Shown: positions 56,985 to 64,000 of the stretch, one piece after another | How positions within the stretch are numbered: position 1 is the first letter of the stretch | Layout of the letters: each line of letters opens with the position of its first letter | Assembly (NCBI RefSeq): GCF_039822285.1 | Contig: NZ_JBAJEY010000001.1 | Location: 744,001-808,000, forward strand | Length of the DNA stretch: 64,000 bases | Reading direction: 5' to 3' | From: Thiofaba sp039822285 | Lineage (GTDB): Bacteria; Pseudomonadota; Gammaproteobacteria; Halothiobacillales; Halothiobacillaceae | Translations under genes and position numbers: made by a program | Notes under the pieces: model-generated | The model's database searches: none | Told to the model about the DNA's origin: nothing | The model's input: the letters and a program-made list of their open reading frames with translations, nothing else

Positions 56985-57815
56985 ATGCAACTCAGCTTCG
57001 TGAAGATGCACGGCCTCGGCAACGACTTCGTCGTGCTCGACGGCGTGCGCCAGCCGATCCGCCTCACCACCGAACAGGTCCGCTTCCTCGCCGACCGGCA
57101 CTTCGGCATCGGCTGCGACCAGCTGCTGCTCGTCGAGCCCGCCCCCAGCCCCGACACCCTGTTCCGCTACCGCATCTTCAATGCCGACGGCGGCGAGGTG
57201 GAGCAATGCGGCAACGGCGCGCGCTGCTTCGCCCGCTTCGTGCGCGACGAGGGCCTGACCGACGCCACCACCATCCCGGTCATGACCGCCTCCGGGCGCA
57301 TCGTGCTGCACGTGGAGGACAATGGTGAGGTGACGGTGGACATGGGCGTGCCACGCCTGGAACCCGCCGAGATCCCCTTCGAGGCCCCGGCCCGCGCGAT
57401 GAGCTACCCCCTGGCGGTGCACGGCGAGATGCACGTCATCAGCGCCGTGTCGATGGGCAACCCGCATGCCGTGCTGCGGGTGGAGGACGTGGACAGCGCC
57501 CCGGTCGAGACCCTCGGCCCGGCGATCGAATCCCACCCGCGCTTCCCCAAGCGGGTCAATGTCGGCTTCATGCAGGTCCTCGCCCCCGACCACATCCGCT
57601 TGCGCGTGTACGAGCGCGGTGCGGGCGAGACCCTGGCCTGCGGCACCGGCGCCTGCGCGGCGGTAGTCGCTGGCCGCCTGCACGGCTGGCTGGTCGATAC
57701 CGTCAAGGTCGACCTGCCCGGCGGCCGCCTGACCATCCACTGGCAGGGCGAGGGCCGGCACGTGCTGATGACCGGCCCCGCCACCCGGGTGTTCGAAGGG
57801 AGGATCACGCTGTGA
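56985..57815 (+). CDS. dapF: Diaminopimelate epimerase
   Basis: 276 residues. Interconverts LL- and meso-diaminopimelate for lysine and peptidoglycan. The two catalytic cysteines are Cys75 (EQCGNGARC) and Cys219 (LACGTGACA), with the conserved N terminus MHGLGNDFVVLD. The stop overlaps the start of the DUF484 gene, the conserved dapF-DUF484-xerC order. Confidence 0.97.
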   Translation: MQLSFVKMHGLGNDFVVLDGVRQPIRLTTEQVRFLADRHFGIGCDQLLLVEPAPSPDTLFRYRIFNADGGEVEQCGNGARCFARFVRDEGLTDATTIPVMTASGRIVLHVEDNGEVTVDMGVPRLEPAEIPFEAPARAMSYPLAVHGEMHVISAVSMGNPHAVLRVEDVDSAPVETLGPAIESHPRFPKRVNVGFMQVLAPDHIRLRVYERGAGETLACGTGACAAVVAGRLHGWLVDTVKVDLPGGRLTIHWQGEGRHVLMTGPATRVFEGRITL

Positions 57816-58471
57816 GCGACGCCTTCGTCACCTTGGGCGAGGAGGCTGTGGCCGAATACCTGGCCGAGCACCCGGACTTCTTCGTCGGCCACGAAACCCT
57901 GCTGCTTGCCATGCGGCTGCCGCACACCGCCCCCGGCGCTGTGTCCCTGGTCGAACGTCAGGCGGCCCTGCTGCGCGAGCGGGTCGGCACGCTGGAGAAG
58001 ACCCTGCGTGACCTGCACACCCAGGCGCATGCCAACGAGCGCCTGGCCGCGCGCATGCACCAGCTCGCCCTCGCGCTGATTGCAGCCGGCAGCCCCTGCG
58101 AGGTGCTCGAGGCCGCGCGCACCCGCCTGTGCACGGATTTTGATCTGGCCGGTGTACTGATCGGGCTGGAGGAGGGGCACCCCCTCGTCACGCCCTGCCT
58201 GGCACCGGCCCAGGGCGAGCTGTGGCCCGCCCTGTTTGCCCTCAAGGCACCGCAGATGCCGCGCACCAGCCCCGCCCTGCGCGAGCTGCTGGTCGCCCAC
58301 GGCCTGCCGGAAACCGCCTCGGTCGCGGCGATCCCGCTGCGCGGTCGCGGCTTTGCCGGCGCCATGCTGCTGGTCAAGCGCGAACCGCAGGGCTTTGCCC
58401 CGGACATGGGCACCCTGTTCCTCGAGCAGATCGGCGACCTGGTCAGCGCCGCACTGGCCCACGCCCGATGA
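57812..58471 (+). CDS. DUF484 family protein (GAF-like)
   Basis: 219 residues. The N-terminal signature (VAEYLAEHPDFFVGHETLLLAMRLPH) precedes SLVERQAALLRERVGTLE, a coiled-coil linker, and a GAF-like C-terminal domain. It is conserved between dapF and xerC in gammaproteobacteria, but its function is not settled. It overlaps both neighbours by 4 bp. Confidence 0.92.
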   Translation: MSDAFVTLGEEAVAEYLAEHPDFFVGHETLLLAMRLPHTAPGAVSLVERQAALLRERVGTLEKTLRDLHTQAHANERLAARMHQLALALIAAGSPCEVLEAARTRLCTDFDLAGVLIGLEEGHPLVTPCLAPAQGELWPALFALKAPQMPRTSPALRELLVAHGLPETASVAAIPLRGRGFAGAMLLVKREPQGFAPDMGTLFLEQIGDLVSAALAHAR

Positions 58472-59385
58472 GCGGCCCGGCGGAGGGGCGGCACAGCCCC
58501 CCCCGGCTGGACGCCTTCCTCGCCCAGTTGGCTGCGAACAACGCCTCGCCCCACACCCGCGCGGCCTACGCGCGCGACCTGGCCGATGCCTGGGCCTCCC
58601 TCGCCGCGCAAGGGCTCACCGACTGGCCGGAAACCCAGCCCCACCACCTGCGCCTGTGGCTGGCCCAACGGCATGCGGAAGGACTCTCCCCCCGCACCCT
58701 CGCCCGCCGCCTGGCCGCCGTGCGCGCCCTGCTGCGCGCCCTGCGCCGCGAGGGGATGATCGAGCACGACCCCAGCCTCGGCCTGCGCCTGCCGCGCGCC
58801 GACCGCCGCCTGCCGGAGACCCTCGAGCCCGAGCCGCTCAACCACCTGCTCGACCAACCCGCGGACGATGCTCTCGAGGCCCGTGACCTCGCCATGCTGG
58901 AGCTGATGTACGGTAGCGGCCTGCGCCTGGCCGAGGTCTGCGGCTTGAACCTGCCTGATCTAGACCTGGGCGAAGGCGCCGCCCGCGTGCTCGGCAAGGG
59001 CGGCAAGACCCGCATCGTGCCGGTCGGTCAGGCCGCCCTCGCCGCCCTGTGCCACTGGCTGCCGCTTAGGCCGCTGTTTGCCCCGCCGGGGGAGACCGCC
59101 CTGTTCCTCAGCCGCCTCGGCCGGCCCATCGCCCCGCGTACGGTGCAGGGGCGACTCACCCGCCTTGCGCGCAAGCACGGCCTCGCCGGCCGGGTGCACC
59201 CGCACATGCTGCGCCACGCCTGCGCCAGTCATTTCCTGCAGAACAGCGGTGATCTGCGCGCGGTGCAGGAGCTCTTGGGCCACAGCAGCCTCGCCACCAC
59301 CCAGATCTACACCCACCTCGACTTCCAGCACCTGGCGAGGGTGTACGACGCCGCCCACCCGCGGGCGAGGCGGGACAAGGCTTGA
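58468..59385 (+). CDS. xerC: Tyrosine recombinase XerC
   Basis: 305 residues. Resolves chromosome dimers at dif with XerD. The SAM-like N domain covers about 11-103. Catalytic residues are Arg153 (GSGLRLAEV), Lys177, His246 and Arg249 (HPHMLRH), His272 (LGHSS) and Tyr281 (QIYTHLD). The start ATG 58468 overlaps the DUF484 stop; an upstream reading to 58222 is in another gene. The position after dapF-DUF484 supports XerC over XerD. Confidence 0.96.
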   Translation: MSGPAEGRHSPPRLDAFLAQLAANNASPHTRAAYARDLADAWASLAAQGLTDWPETQPHHLRLWLAQRHAEGLSPRTLARRLAAVRALLRALRREGMIEHDPSLGLRLPRADRRLPETLEPEPLNHLLDQPADDALEARDLAMLELMYGSGLRLAEVCGLNLPDLDLGEGAARVLGKGGKTRIVPVGQAALAALCHWLPLRPLFAPPGETALFLSRLGRPIAPRTVQGRLTRLARKHGLAGRVHPHMLRHACASHFLQNSGDLRAVQELLGHSSLATTQIYTHLDFQHLARVYDAAHPRARRDKA

Positions 59386-59395
59386 AACACAGATT

Positions 59396-59490
59396 CTCCC
59401 CTCCCCCTTGAGGGGGAGGGGCTGGGGGAGAGGGTGCTCAAGCGCTGAAAATCCCCCTCTCCCTAACCCTCCCCCATCAGGGGGGAGGGC
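59396..59490. repeat. Two C/G-rich intergenic repeats between xerC and hslV
   Basis: Copy 1 (59396-59435) reads CTCCCCCTTGAGGGGGAGGG within an imperfect palindrome. Copy 2 (59451-59490) has the core CCCTCCCCCATCAGGGGGGA. Similar elements appear at 60169-60208 and 62221-62256. Such palindromic C/G-rich elements are common between genes in proteobacteria. They may act as weak terminators here; the 180-bp gap has nothing else recognised except the hslV leader. Confidence 0.75.
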
Positions 59491-59565
59491 ACCCCGTACC
59501 CCAAGGTCAGCCACCCTACGCCGCGGATGCTAAACTTCAGCCCTCCTCAACCGGCTGACACCCCC

Positions 59566-60099
59566 ATGGAACAGTTCCACGGCACCACCATCCTCTGCGT
59601 CCGCCGCGACGGGCGCACCGTCATCGGCGGCGACGGCCAGGTCTCGCTCGGCCCCACCATCGTCAAGGGCAATGCGCGCAAGGTGCGCCGCCTGCACGAC
59701 GGCAGCGTGATCGCCGGCTTTGCCGGCGGCACGGCCGATGCCTTCACCCTGTTCGAGCGCTTCGAGGCCAAGCTGGTCAAGCACGGCGGCAATCTGGTCC
59801 GCTCGGCGGTGGAGCTGGCCAAGGACTGGCGCACGGATCGCGCCATGCGTCGCCTGGAGGCGATGCTGATCGTCGCCGACCGCGAGACCATGCTCACCAT
59901 CTCCGGCCTTGGTGATGTGCTCGAGCCAGAGCACGGCCTGCTCGCCATCGGCTCCGGCGGCGCCTACGCCCAGTCCGCCGCCCGCGCCCTGCTCTTGCAC
60001 TCCGCGCTGGATGCGCGCCAGATCGTCGAGCAGTCCCTCACCATCGCCGCCGAGACCTGCGTGTACACCAACCGCAACTTCACCATCGAAGAGCTCTGA
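59566..60099 (+). CDS. hslV: HslVU protease proteolytic subunit
   Basis: 177 residues. A proteasome-like Thr protease that degrades unfolded or regulatory proteins with HslU. The N terminus MEQFHG precedes Thr7-Thr8-Ile (GTTILCVRRDG); removal of the leader exposes the nucleophilic Thr. FAGGTADAFTLFERFE and AIGSGGAYAQSAARAL are conserved. The start ATG 59566 gives the usual leader length. It is often a heat-shock gene, relevant to the CIRCE-rpoH finding. Confidence 0.96.
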   Translation: MEQFHGTTILCVRRDGRTVIGGDGQVSLGPTIVKGNARKVRRLHDGSVIAGFAGGTADAFTLFERFEAKLVKHGGNLVRSAVELAKDWRTDRAMRRLEAMLIVADRETMLTISGLGDVLEPEHGLLAIGSGGAYAQSAARALLLHSALDARQIVEQSLTIAAETCVYTNRNFTIEEL

Positions 60100-60168
60100 T
60101 CCGCCCCAGGAACGAGGCCACGCTCAAGGTCACCCTGATCGCGGCGGGGGCGCCGCTCCTACCCCTTT

Positions 60169-60208
60169 CTCCCCTCCCCCTTGAGGGGGAGGGGCGGGGG
60201 AGAGGGTG
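60169..60208. repeat. C/G-rich palindromic repeat between hslV and hslU
   Basis: CTCCCCCTTGAGGGGGAGGGG with flanks matches the copy after xerC almost exactly, including the trailing GGGGGAGAGGGTG. It widens the hslV-hslU gap to 160 bp, where relatives often have only a short spacer. Confidence 0.75.
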
Positions 60209-60259
60209 AAACCCCAGAACAAACAAGACAGTTGCTCCTACATGAATTCCGGAAGGCCC

Positions 60260-61600
60260 ATGAACACCCTCACCCCCGCGGACATCGTCGCCGAACTCGA
60301 CAAGCACATCGTCGGCCAAAAGGACGCCAAGCGCGCCGTGGCCATCGCCCTGCGCAACCGCTGGCGGCGCCAGCAGGTGGACGAGCCCATGCGCTCGGAG
60401 ATCACCCCCAAAAACATCCTCATGATCGGCCCCACCGGGGTGGGCAAGACCGAGATCGCCCGCCGCCTGGCCAAGCTCGCCAACGCCCCCTTCCTCAAGG
60501 TGGAGGCAACCAAGTTCACCGAAGTGGGCTATGTAGGGCGTGATGTGGAGAGCATCATCCGCGATCTTGCCGATGTGAGCATGAAGATGGTACGCGCCGT
60601 GGCGCAGGAGCGGGTGCGCGAGGCGGCGCGCGAGGCCGCCGAAGAGCGCGTGCTCGACGCCCTGCTTCCCCCGCCGCGCGATGCCAACCCCTGGGGGGCG
60701 GACGAGCACACCGACAAGGCCTACGCCAACACGCGCGAGAAATTCCGCGTCCGCCTGCGCGAGGGCCAGCTCGACGACAAGGAGATCGAAATCGAGCTGG
60801 AGGGGCCGCGGCTCGGCGTAGACATCCTCTCCCCGCCCGGCATGGAGGACATGGCCAGCCAGCTCAAGGGGCTGTTCCAGAACCTCGGCACCCAGCGCAC
60901 CCAGCGGCGCAAGATGCGCATCGCCGAGGCCCTGCGCCAGCTCACCGAGGAGGAGGCCGCGCGCCGGGTCAGCGACGAGGAGATCAAGCAGGAGGCCTGT
61001 GAGATGGTCGAGCAGCACGGCATCGTGTTCATCGACGAGATCGACAAGGTCTGCCGCAAGGGCGAGTACAGCGGTGCCGACGTCTCCCGTGAAGGCGTGC
61101 AGCGCGACCTGCTGCCCCTGATCGAAGGCAGCACGGTCAATACCAAGATCGGCATGATCAAGACCGATCACATCCTGTTCATCGCCTCCGGCGCCTTCCA
61201 TCTGGCCCGCCCCTCGGACCTCATCCCCGAACTCCAGGGTCGCCTGCCGATCCGGGTGGAACTGACTGCCCTGACCGCCGACGACTTCGTGCGCATCCTG
61301 ACCGAGCCGGACGCCGCCCTGCTCAAGCAGTACCAGGCCCTGCTCGCCACCGAGGGCGTGACCCTGAACTTCACCGACGCGGCCATCCGCCGCCTGGCGG
61401 AGGTGGCCTTCGAGGTGAATGCCACCACCGAAAACATCGGCGCCCGCCGTCTGCACACCGTGGTCGAACGGCTGCTGGAGAATCTGGCGTTTGAGGCCCC
61501 GGCCCGGGCGGGGGAGACGGTGACGATCGATGCCGCGGATGTGGACGAGAGGCTTGGGGTGCTGGTGAAGAGTGAGGATCTGAGCCGGTATATCCTTTGA
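60260..61600 (+). CDS. hslU: HslVU protease ATPase subunit
   Basis: 446 residues. An AAA+ unfoldase that feeds HslV. N-terminal LTPADIVAELDKHIVGQKDA, Walker A GPTGVGKTEIARRLA, GYVGRDVES, Walker B VFIDEIDK and the intermediate domain (I-domain) are present. The C terminus ends RYIL, near the usual form that docks in HslV. The start is ATG 60260 with GGAAGG upstream. Confidence 0.97.
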   Translation: MNTLTPADIVAELDKHIVGQKDAKRAVAIALRNRWRRQQVDEPMRSEITPKNILMIGPTGVGKTEIARRLAKLANAPFLKVEATKFTEVGYVGRDVESIIRDLADVSMKMVRAVAQERVREAAREAAEERVLDALLPPPRDANPWGADEHTDKAYANTREKFRVRLREGQLDDKEIEIELEGPRLGVDILSPPGMEDMASQLKGLFQNLGTQRTQRRKMRIAEALRQLTEEEAARRVSDEEIKQEACEMVEQHGIVFIDEIDKVCRKGEYSGADVSREGVQRDLLPLIEGSTVNTKIGMIKTDHILFIASGAFHLARPSDLIPELQGRLPIRVELTALTADDFVRILTEPDAALLKQYQALLATEGVTLNFTDAAIRRLAEVAFEVNATTENIGARRLHTVVERLLENLAFEAPARAGETVTIDAADVDERLGVLVKSEDLSRYIL

Positions 61601-61606
61601 TGCTGC

Positions 61607-61634
61607 TGTCCAGAAAACGAAGGTTTTCTGGACA
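61607..61634 (+). terminator. Hairpin after hslU, terminator-like
   Basis: TGTCCAGAAAAC (61607-61618) pairs perfectly with GTTTTCTGGACA (61623-61634) around GAAG. It starts 7 bp after the hslU stop. No T-run follows, so termination is uncertain. Confidence 0.5.
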
Positions 61635-61659
61635 TTCCAGCGTGGAACGAAGGGGTGAC

Positions 61660-62216
61660 TCCCCCTCGGGGCCGCCCTGGACTGGTCTGTGGAAGCCGGG
61701 TGAATGGGCCATGGATGGCCCATTCAGCCCCGTCGTGACAGGAGGTCACGTCGGGGCGGCCCGGCTGGAGCAGATCAGGCCAGGGTTTGCCCGAAGGGCC
61801 GGCCCCGCGGGGGCGTGTTCTTTGGGTTACTTTTCTTGCACGAGCAAGAAAAGTAACTCGCCCGCTTGCACGGGTGCATGTTCGAAGAAACAAGCTTCAA
61901 AGCGGGCGAAAAACCACTTCAACGGTTGTTCAACGCCGCTTTGAGACAGGCTCGCGGGCCGTTTCGCCCGCCTCAAGCGGCGCGCTCCGAACTGCTTGAA
62001 TCGCACGCGGGCGAGTGCCTTTCTTTGCTTGCCCAAAGAAAGGCACCAAAGAAAGGGCACCCCCGCGGGGTCGCCCTTCGGGCAAGCCATGGCCGGGGCT
62101 GCTCCGACCGGGCCGTCCCGACGCGACTTCCTGTCGCGGCGGGACTGAAAGGGCCATCCATGGCCCTTTCACCCGGTCTCCACAGCCCCGGCCATGGCGA
62201 CCCCAAGGGGGAATTC
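61660..62216. repeat. Two head-to-head palindromic repeat units (large imperfect inverted repeat)
   Basis: A unit running 61660 to about 61920 is repeated in reverse complement from about 62216 back to 61955. Matching stretches include GGGTGAATGGGCCATGGATG against the reverse of the 62150-62170 region, and TTGCCCGAAGGGC with CCCCGCGGGGG in both. Each unit contains an internal hairpin: GTTACTTTTCTTGC/GCAAGAAAAGTAAC (61826-61857) and GTGCCTTTCTTTG/CAAAGAAAGGCAC (62015-62046). No coding gene is supported in the 703 bp between hslU and the DUF971 gene; readings across it are low-quality. Related palindromes are scattered in other proteobacterial genomes. Confidence 0.8.
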
Positions 62217-62220
62217 GCCC

Positions 62221-62256
62221 CTCACCCCCAGCCCCTCTCCCAAAGGGAGAGGGGAG
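62221..62256. repeat. C/G-rich repeat upstream of the DUF971 gene
   Basis: The core reads CCCCTCTCCCAAAGGGAGAG, the same kind of palindrome as the elements flanking hslV. It lies 48 bp before the DUF971 start and directly abuts the large inverted repeat. Confidence 0.65.
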
Positions 62257-62303
62257 TCCAAAAAACCTTCACTTCCCAAACACCGCCCACCCCGCCAAAA
62301 ACC

Positions 62304-62663
62304 ATGTCCCTCCACCACCCCACCGCCATCACCCTCCACCGCCAAAGCCGCACCCTCGAAGTCGCCTTCGACGATGGCAGCACCTTCACCCTGCCCTGCG
62401 AATACCTGCGCGTGTTCTCCCCCTCCGCCGAGGTCCGCGGCCACGGCCTGCCGGAGCCGCTCTTGGTCAGCGGCAAGCGCGAGGTCAACATCGACGCTAT
62501 CGAACCGGTCGGCCAGTACGCGGTGAAGCTGATCTTCGACGACGGACACGACAGCGGGCTGTATGATTGGGACTTTCTCTACGCCCTCGGCCGGGACCAC
62601 GACGCCCACTGGGCGCGCTATCTCGAACGGCTGAACGCGGCGGGCAAGACACGGGACGCATGA
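62304..62663 (+). CDS. DUF971 protein (gamma-butyrobetaine hydroxylase-like N-terminal domain)
   Basis: 119 residues. The small domain has ITLHRQSRTLEVAFDDGSTF, then LPCEYLRVFSPSAEVRGHG and the C-terminal VKLIFDDGHDSGLYDWDFLY, as in this family. It is conserved between hslU and ubiE in gammaproteobacteria, but its role is not established. The start is ATG 62304. Its stop overlaps the ubiE start. Confidence 0.9.
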   Translation: MSLHHPTAITLHRQSRTLEVAFDDGSTFTLPCEYLRVFSPSAEVRGHGLPEPLLVSGKREVNIDAIEPVGQYAVKLIFDDGHDSGLYDWDFLYALGRDHDAHWARYLERLNAAGKTRDA

Positions 62664-63409
62664 TGAGCAAAGACTCGACGGATTTCGGCTTCCGCCGCGT
62701 GGCGGTGGAGGAGAAGGCGAAACTTGTGCGCGGGGTGTTCGACTCCGTGGCCGGCAAGTACGACCTGATGAACGACCTGATGTCGTTCGGCATCCATCGC
62801 CTGTGGAAGCGCATCACCCTCGCGCGTACTGGCCTGCGGCCCGGCATGCGCGCCCTTGATCTTGCCGGCGGCACCGGGGATCTGGCCGCCGGAATGCTCC
62901 GGCAGGTCGGCCGCGAGGGCTTGGTGGTGCTGTCCGACATCAATGCCCAGATGCTCATCCGCGGCCGCGATCGCCTGATCAACGACGGTTTCGGCGCCGA
63001 GGCCCAGAGCGCACAGGTCAACGCGGAGATGATCCCATTCGCCGACAACAGCTTCGATGCCGTCACCATCGGCTTCGGCCTGCGCAATGTCACCCATAAG
63101 GAGCAGGCGCTCGCCGAGATGCTGCGGGTGCTCAAGCCCGGCGGACGCGCGCTGGTGCTGGAGTTCTCCCACCCGCGCCACGACCTGATGAAGAAGCTCT
63201 ACGACCTCTACTCCTTCAAGGCCCTGCCGCTGATGGGCAAGCTGGTCGCGGGGGATGCGGAGAGTTACCAGTACCTGGCCGAGTCGATCCGCATGCACCC
63301 GGCCCAGGACACCCTCAAAGGCATGATGGAAGCCGCGGGGTTCATGCGCTGCGACTATCTCAACATGAGCGATGGCATCGTCGCCCTGCACTGGGGTTTC
63401 AAGGCGTGA
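62663..63409 (+). CDS. ubiE: Ubiquinone/menaquinone C-methyltransferase
   Basis: 248 residues. SAM-dependent C-methylation of the quinone ring. FGFRRVAVEEKAKLVRGVFD, then KYDLMNDLMSFGIHRLWKR, the SAM motif ALDLAGGTGDLA and IGFGLRNVTHKEQAL are all typical. ATG 62660 or 62663 could be used; the second is given. It overlaps both neighbours, so the DUF971-ubiE-ubiJ unit is coupled. Confidence 0.97.
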   Translation: MSKDSTDFGFRRVAVEEKAKLVRGVFDSVAGKYDLMNDLMSFGIHRLWKRITLARTGLRPGMRALDLAGGTGDLAAGMLRQVGREGLVVLSDINAQMLIRGRDRLINDGFGAEAQSAQVNAEMIPFADNSFDAVTIGFGLRNVTHKEQALAEMLRVLKPGGRALVLEFSHPRHDLMKKLYDLYSFKALPLMGKLVAGDAESYQYLAESIRMHPAQDTLKGMMEAAGFMRCDYLNMSDGIVALHWGFKA

Positions 63410-64000
63410 CCCCCGAAATCGCCGAGCTGGCGCGCCTTGTACTGGAGCGGGCCTGCAACGCCGCGCTCGAGGCTGACCCGGCCACCCGGGAGGAGCTCCG
63501 CGGGCTGGCCGGCAGGCGCATCCGCATCGAGCTGAAAGGCCTGTTCGACCTCGACCTGCTGCCCCAGAGCGATGCGCTGATCGTGGCCGGTCCCGGACCG
63601 GATGCCCCTGATGCCGTGCTGCGCGCCTCGCCGTTCGGCTTCCTGCGCGCACGGATGCGCGGCGATCTGATGCATGGCGACATCGAGCTGACCGGCGACC
63701 CTCACCTTGCCGTGCGCACCGCCCGCCTCCTCGGCGGACTCGCGCCTGACCTCGAGGTGGCGCTGACCCCGCATGTCGGCATGCTGCTCGCCCATCAGCT
63801 CGGCCGTGTGTGGCGTGGCGTGAACGACGAACTGCACCGCTTTACCGAGCACCGCCTGCAGGATACGGCCGACGACCTGCGCGACGAAACCGGCCTCGCC
63901 CCCCACCGCGCCGAACTGGAACCGTGGTTCGATGCCGTCGACCGGATGCGGGAGGGGGTGGACGCGCTGGAGGCGCGCCTCCGGCGTCTGGAAGAAGGGT
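63406..64000 (+). CDS. ubiJ: Ubiquinone biosynthesis accessory factor UbiJ (3' end cut off)
   Basis: 198 codons are visible with no stop, so the gene runs out of the window, probably near its end. An SCP2-like lipid-binding domain is at the N terminus (GRRIRIELKGLFDLDLLP, then LRARMRGDLMHGDIELTGDP). The C-terminal coiled coil (DRMREGVDALEARLRRLEE) mediates assembly of the Ubi complex. The start is GTG 63406, overlapping the ubiE stop. The expected next gene is ubiB. Confidence 0.9.
   Translation, partial: MTPEIAELARLVLERACNAALEADPATREELRGLAGRRIRIELKGLFDLDLLPQSDALIVAGPGPDAPDAVLRASPFGFLRARMRGDLMHGDIELTGDPHLAVRTARLLGGLAPDLEVALTPHVGMLLAHQLGRVWRGVNDELHRFTEHRLQDTADDLRDETGLAPHRAELEPWFDAVDRMREGVDALEARLRRLEEG

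Noticed and set aside
61827..62206. Short frames in both directions within the hslU-DUF971 gap
   Set aside because: They translate palindromic repeat sequence, and hairpin symmetry explains the open frames better than coding.

Overview
This is a GC-rich chromosomal window from a gammaproteobacterium. Core-gene order matches that known from Pseudomonas and relatives: tsaD divergent from rpsU-yqeY, mrcA divergent from pilMNOPQ-aroKB-damX-gltB, dapF-DUF484-xerC, hslVU-DUF971-ubiE-ubiJ, and ftsYEX-rpoH. It encodes a cbb3 oxidase with its full assembly set, type IV pilus alignment genes, ubiquinone genes and biotin genes, which fits an aerobic or microaerobic free-living bacterium. A sulfur-oxidising or Chromatiales-type lineage is possible but not shown. 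There is no prophage, insertion sequence, CRISPR array or rRNA operon; one tRNA gene (Ile2, CAU) is present.

Layout. 1-7.9 kb: a gene fragment, a stand-alone zinc-binding CZB protein, a CBS-domain protein, sbcB, a PGPGW membrane protein, slt, gluQ, a beta-propeller-like lipoprotein and a peroxiredoxin. 7.9-12 kb (minus strand): two M16 proteases (one active, one lacking the zinc site), rsmD, coaD and a YfhL-type ferredoxin. 12-15.8 kb: ftsY-ftsE-ftsX and rpoH; rpoH is preceded by a perfect CIRCE (HrcA) operator. 15.8-24.4 kb (minus strand): ccoNOQP, then ccoGHIS plus an unlisted 32-residue membrane protein. 24.5-28.7 kb: bioH-bioC, plsY, tsaD, rpsU-yqeY. 28.8-48.9 kb: gltD, hemE, an unknown protein, mrcA, pilMNOPQ, an Ig/EF-hand lipoprotein, aroK, aroB, a SPOR protein and gltB. 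48.9-52.7 kb: dnaG, rpoD, tRNA-Ile2. 52.7-57 kb: a PhnD-like binding lipoprotein overlapping a three-PAS GGDEF-EAL protein. 57-64 kb: dapF, DUF484, xerC, hslV, hslU, a repeat-rich spacer, a DUF971 gene, ubiE and ubiJ (cut by the window end).

The main architectural surprise is that the usual rpsU-yqeY-dnaG-rpoD cluster is split by 20 kb. The inserted block reads gltD-hemE-unknown-mrcA-pil-aroKB-damX-gltB. That is the usual pil/glt cluster opened between gltB and gltD and rejoined at its ends, the order expected if a circularised segment was inserted. Strong terminators sit at both junctions.

Other points of interest are the four-hairpin, closed-stem palindrome between gltD and hemE; a 557-bp pair of head-to-head palindromic repeats downstream of hslU; an enlarged CcoH with four predicted membrane spans; and the binding-protein/c-di-GMP-enzyme pair, which resembles NspS-MbaA in layout but has a different type of binding protein.
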